Positions 63,049-64,000 of a stretch of DNA of 64,000 nt are shown here, piece after piece. This DNA comes from Otis tarda. Taxonomy: Eukaryota; Chordata; Aves; Otidiformes; Otididae. Each line of letters opens with the position of its first letter. Position 1 is the stretch's first letter. The notes below the pieces were generated by a model that searched no databases, was not told the origin of the DNA, and saw only the letters and a list, made by a program, of their open reading frames with translations. The stretch is taken from assembly GCA_026413225.1 (NCBI GenBank), contig CM048552.1:213045553-213109552 (forward strand), written 5' to 3'. Position numbers and translations under genes: made by a program.

Positions 63049-64000
63049 CAGAATTGGGATGCCTCTCAGGGTACCCTCCTGGGTACCCCATGGCAGGAGA
63101 CAGGCACCAGGGCTGCTCAGCACAGGGATGAGGTTCAGTGTGGATCTTGAGGGGCTGTGAGACGAGCTACAGTTATCCTGGCACTTTATACTGGGGTGTT
63201 CCACCTGATTTAACTCCACGAGAGTCAGATAACCCTTACTTATTTGAAAGATTTAAAGGGGAGGAGCATCACCGGTTTCGAGGGGAGCACACCAGCAGAA
63301 AACCAGCACAGACAAACTGAATGAATCCAGCCCCTGAAACAGCTGGGACTAATGCACTCCAGAGGGAAACATTTGCTTTACAGGAAGAAGAAGGTCAAAA
63401 GCGGGCTACTAGCCAGGAAAGGAATTTGGGATCATGGCAAAAATATCTCTGAAATGTCTGAACAGACCGTAGTTAGGAGCAGAAGAGACAGCAGAGAGGA
63501 GGCTGGATTGCATTCCTAGGGCAGCACAGCGTGTATGAAATGCTTGGTGCAAGCTGCTGTAGACAGTGCAGGAGCCATTCAGCATCCCAGGAACTTTGGT
63601 GTGATTGCACCATAGGCAATGACAGGAGTCCTCCATCTTTTTCAGAGCTTGAGGGTGGAAGAGTCAGGACTATGGGAGAGAGCATCCTCCGGAGTTAGAT
63701 ATGGTCAACAGCTTGTTGCTGCTTTAACCAGGGATGGGGGAGGTTAGCCTTCTGCAAGCTAACCTGAAGGCTCCTGGATAGTACCCATGTGCAAACCTTT
63801 GGATGCTATTGCACAAAAAATACAGCGGTGTAGTGTCTCAGTCTGAGACTGGTTCCATGGTTGACTCTCCTTTAAATAAATTAACGCAAAAACCTGCCAA
63901 AACATGTCAGTGGAGCAACTTCACTGAACAGAGTAGAGGTTCTCCCTGGTTTACACCGTAGCAGAATGGGGCAAGTGTAGTCTCCATCCTTCTGGTAGAG
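63049..64000. other. Gene-free right edge
   Basis: Unique sequence without recognisable coding or RNA features. Confidence 0.45.

Overview
This is nuclear vertebrate DNA, almost certainly from a bird. The evidence is about fifteen CR1 retrotransposon fragments with the avian 3' end (a conserved block of roughly 100 bp followed by ATTCTATG-type octamers), long intergenic spacing, and one intron-split gene whose product is unmistakably the small leucine-rich-repeat protein Tsukushi (TSKU). I cannot name the species from the sequence alone. There is no bacterial or viral gene organisation, and no tRNA, rRNA or CRISPR array that I can recognise.

Layout. Positions 1-26180 are gene-free: mostly unique sequence, four avian CR1 fragments (11.2, 17.8, 19.1 and 21.1 kb), a decayed older CR1-like relic near 16.0-16.4 kb, and a large pyrimidine satellite at 14.04-14.43 kb. 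Positions 26.2-44.5 kb probably form one minus-strand transcription unit. A 2.3-kb candidate 3' UTR has two clusters of poly(A) signals. The complete TSKU coding exon (352 codons, 28491-29549) follows, with a clear splice acceptor 7 nt before its ATG. Next comes an inferred intron of about 15 kb holding four CR1 copies, all antisense to the gene. The unit ends in a CpG-rich, purine/pyrimidine-skewed block at 42.3-44.8 kb that I infer to be the promoter and first (untranslated) exon. The exact first exon is not proven. Positions 45-64 kb are again gene-free, with seven CR1 fragments, a small isolated CpG-rich patch at about 51.78-51.91 kb, and a 233-bp direct repeat (58396 and 60742) that no CR1 explains.

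TSKU is a secreted signalling modulator, so the biology is that of a single developmental gene in a sparse neighbourhood. The large non-coding flanks are where its regulatory elements would be expected. I did not find a convincing second gene. Genes that flank TSKU in other amniotes (ACER3, LRRC32 and others) show no recognisable exon here. The least explained observations are the 233-bp direct repeat with sharply uneven divergence, the 45-bp higher-order structure in the 14-kb satellite, the isolated CpG patch at 51.8 kb, and the CR1 fragments that have lost their 3' rather than 5' ends.
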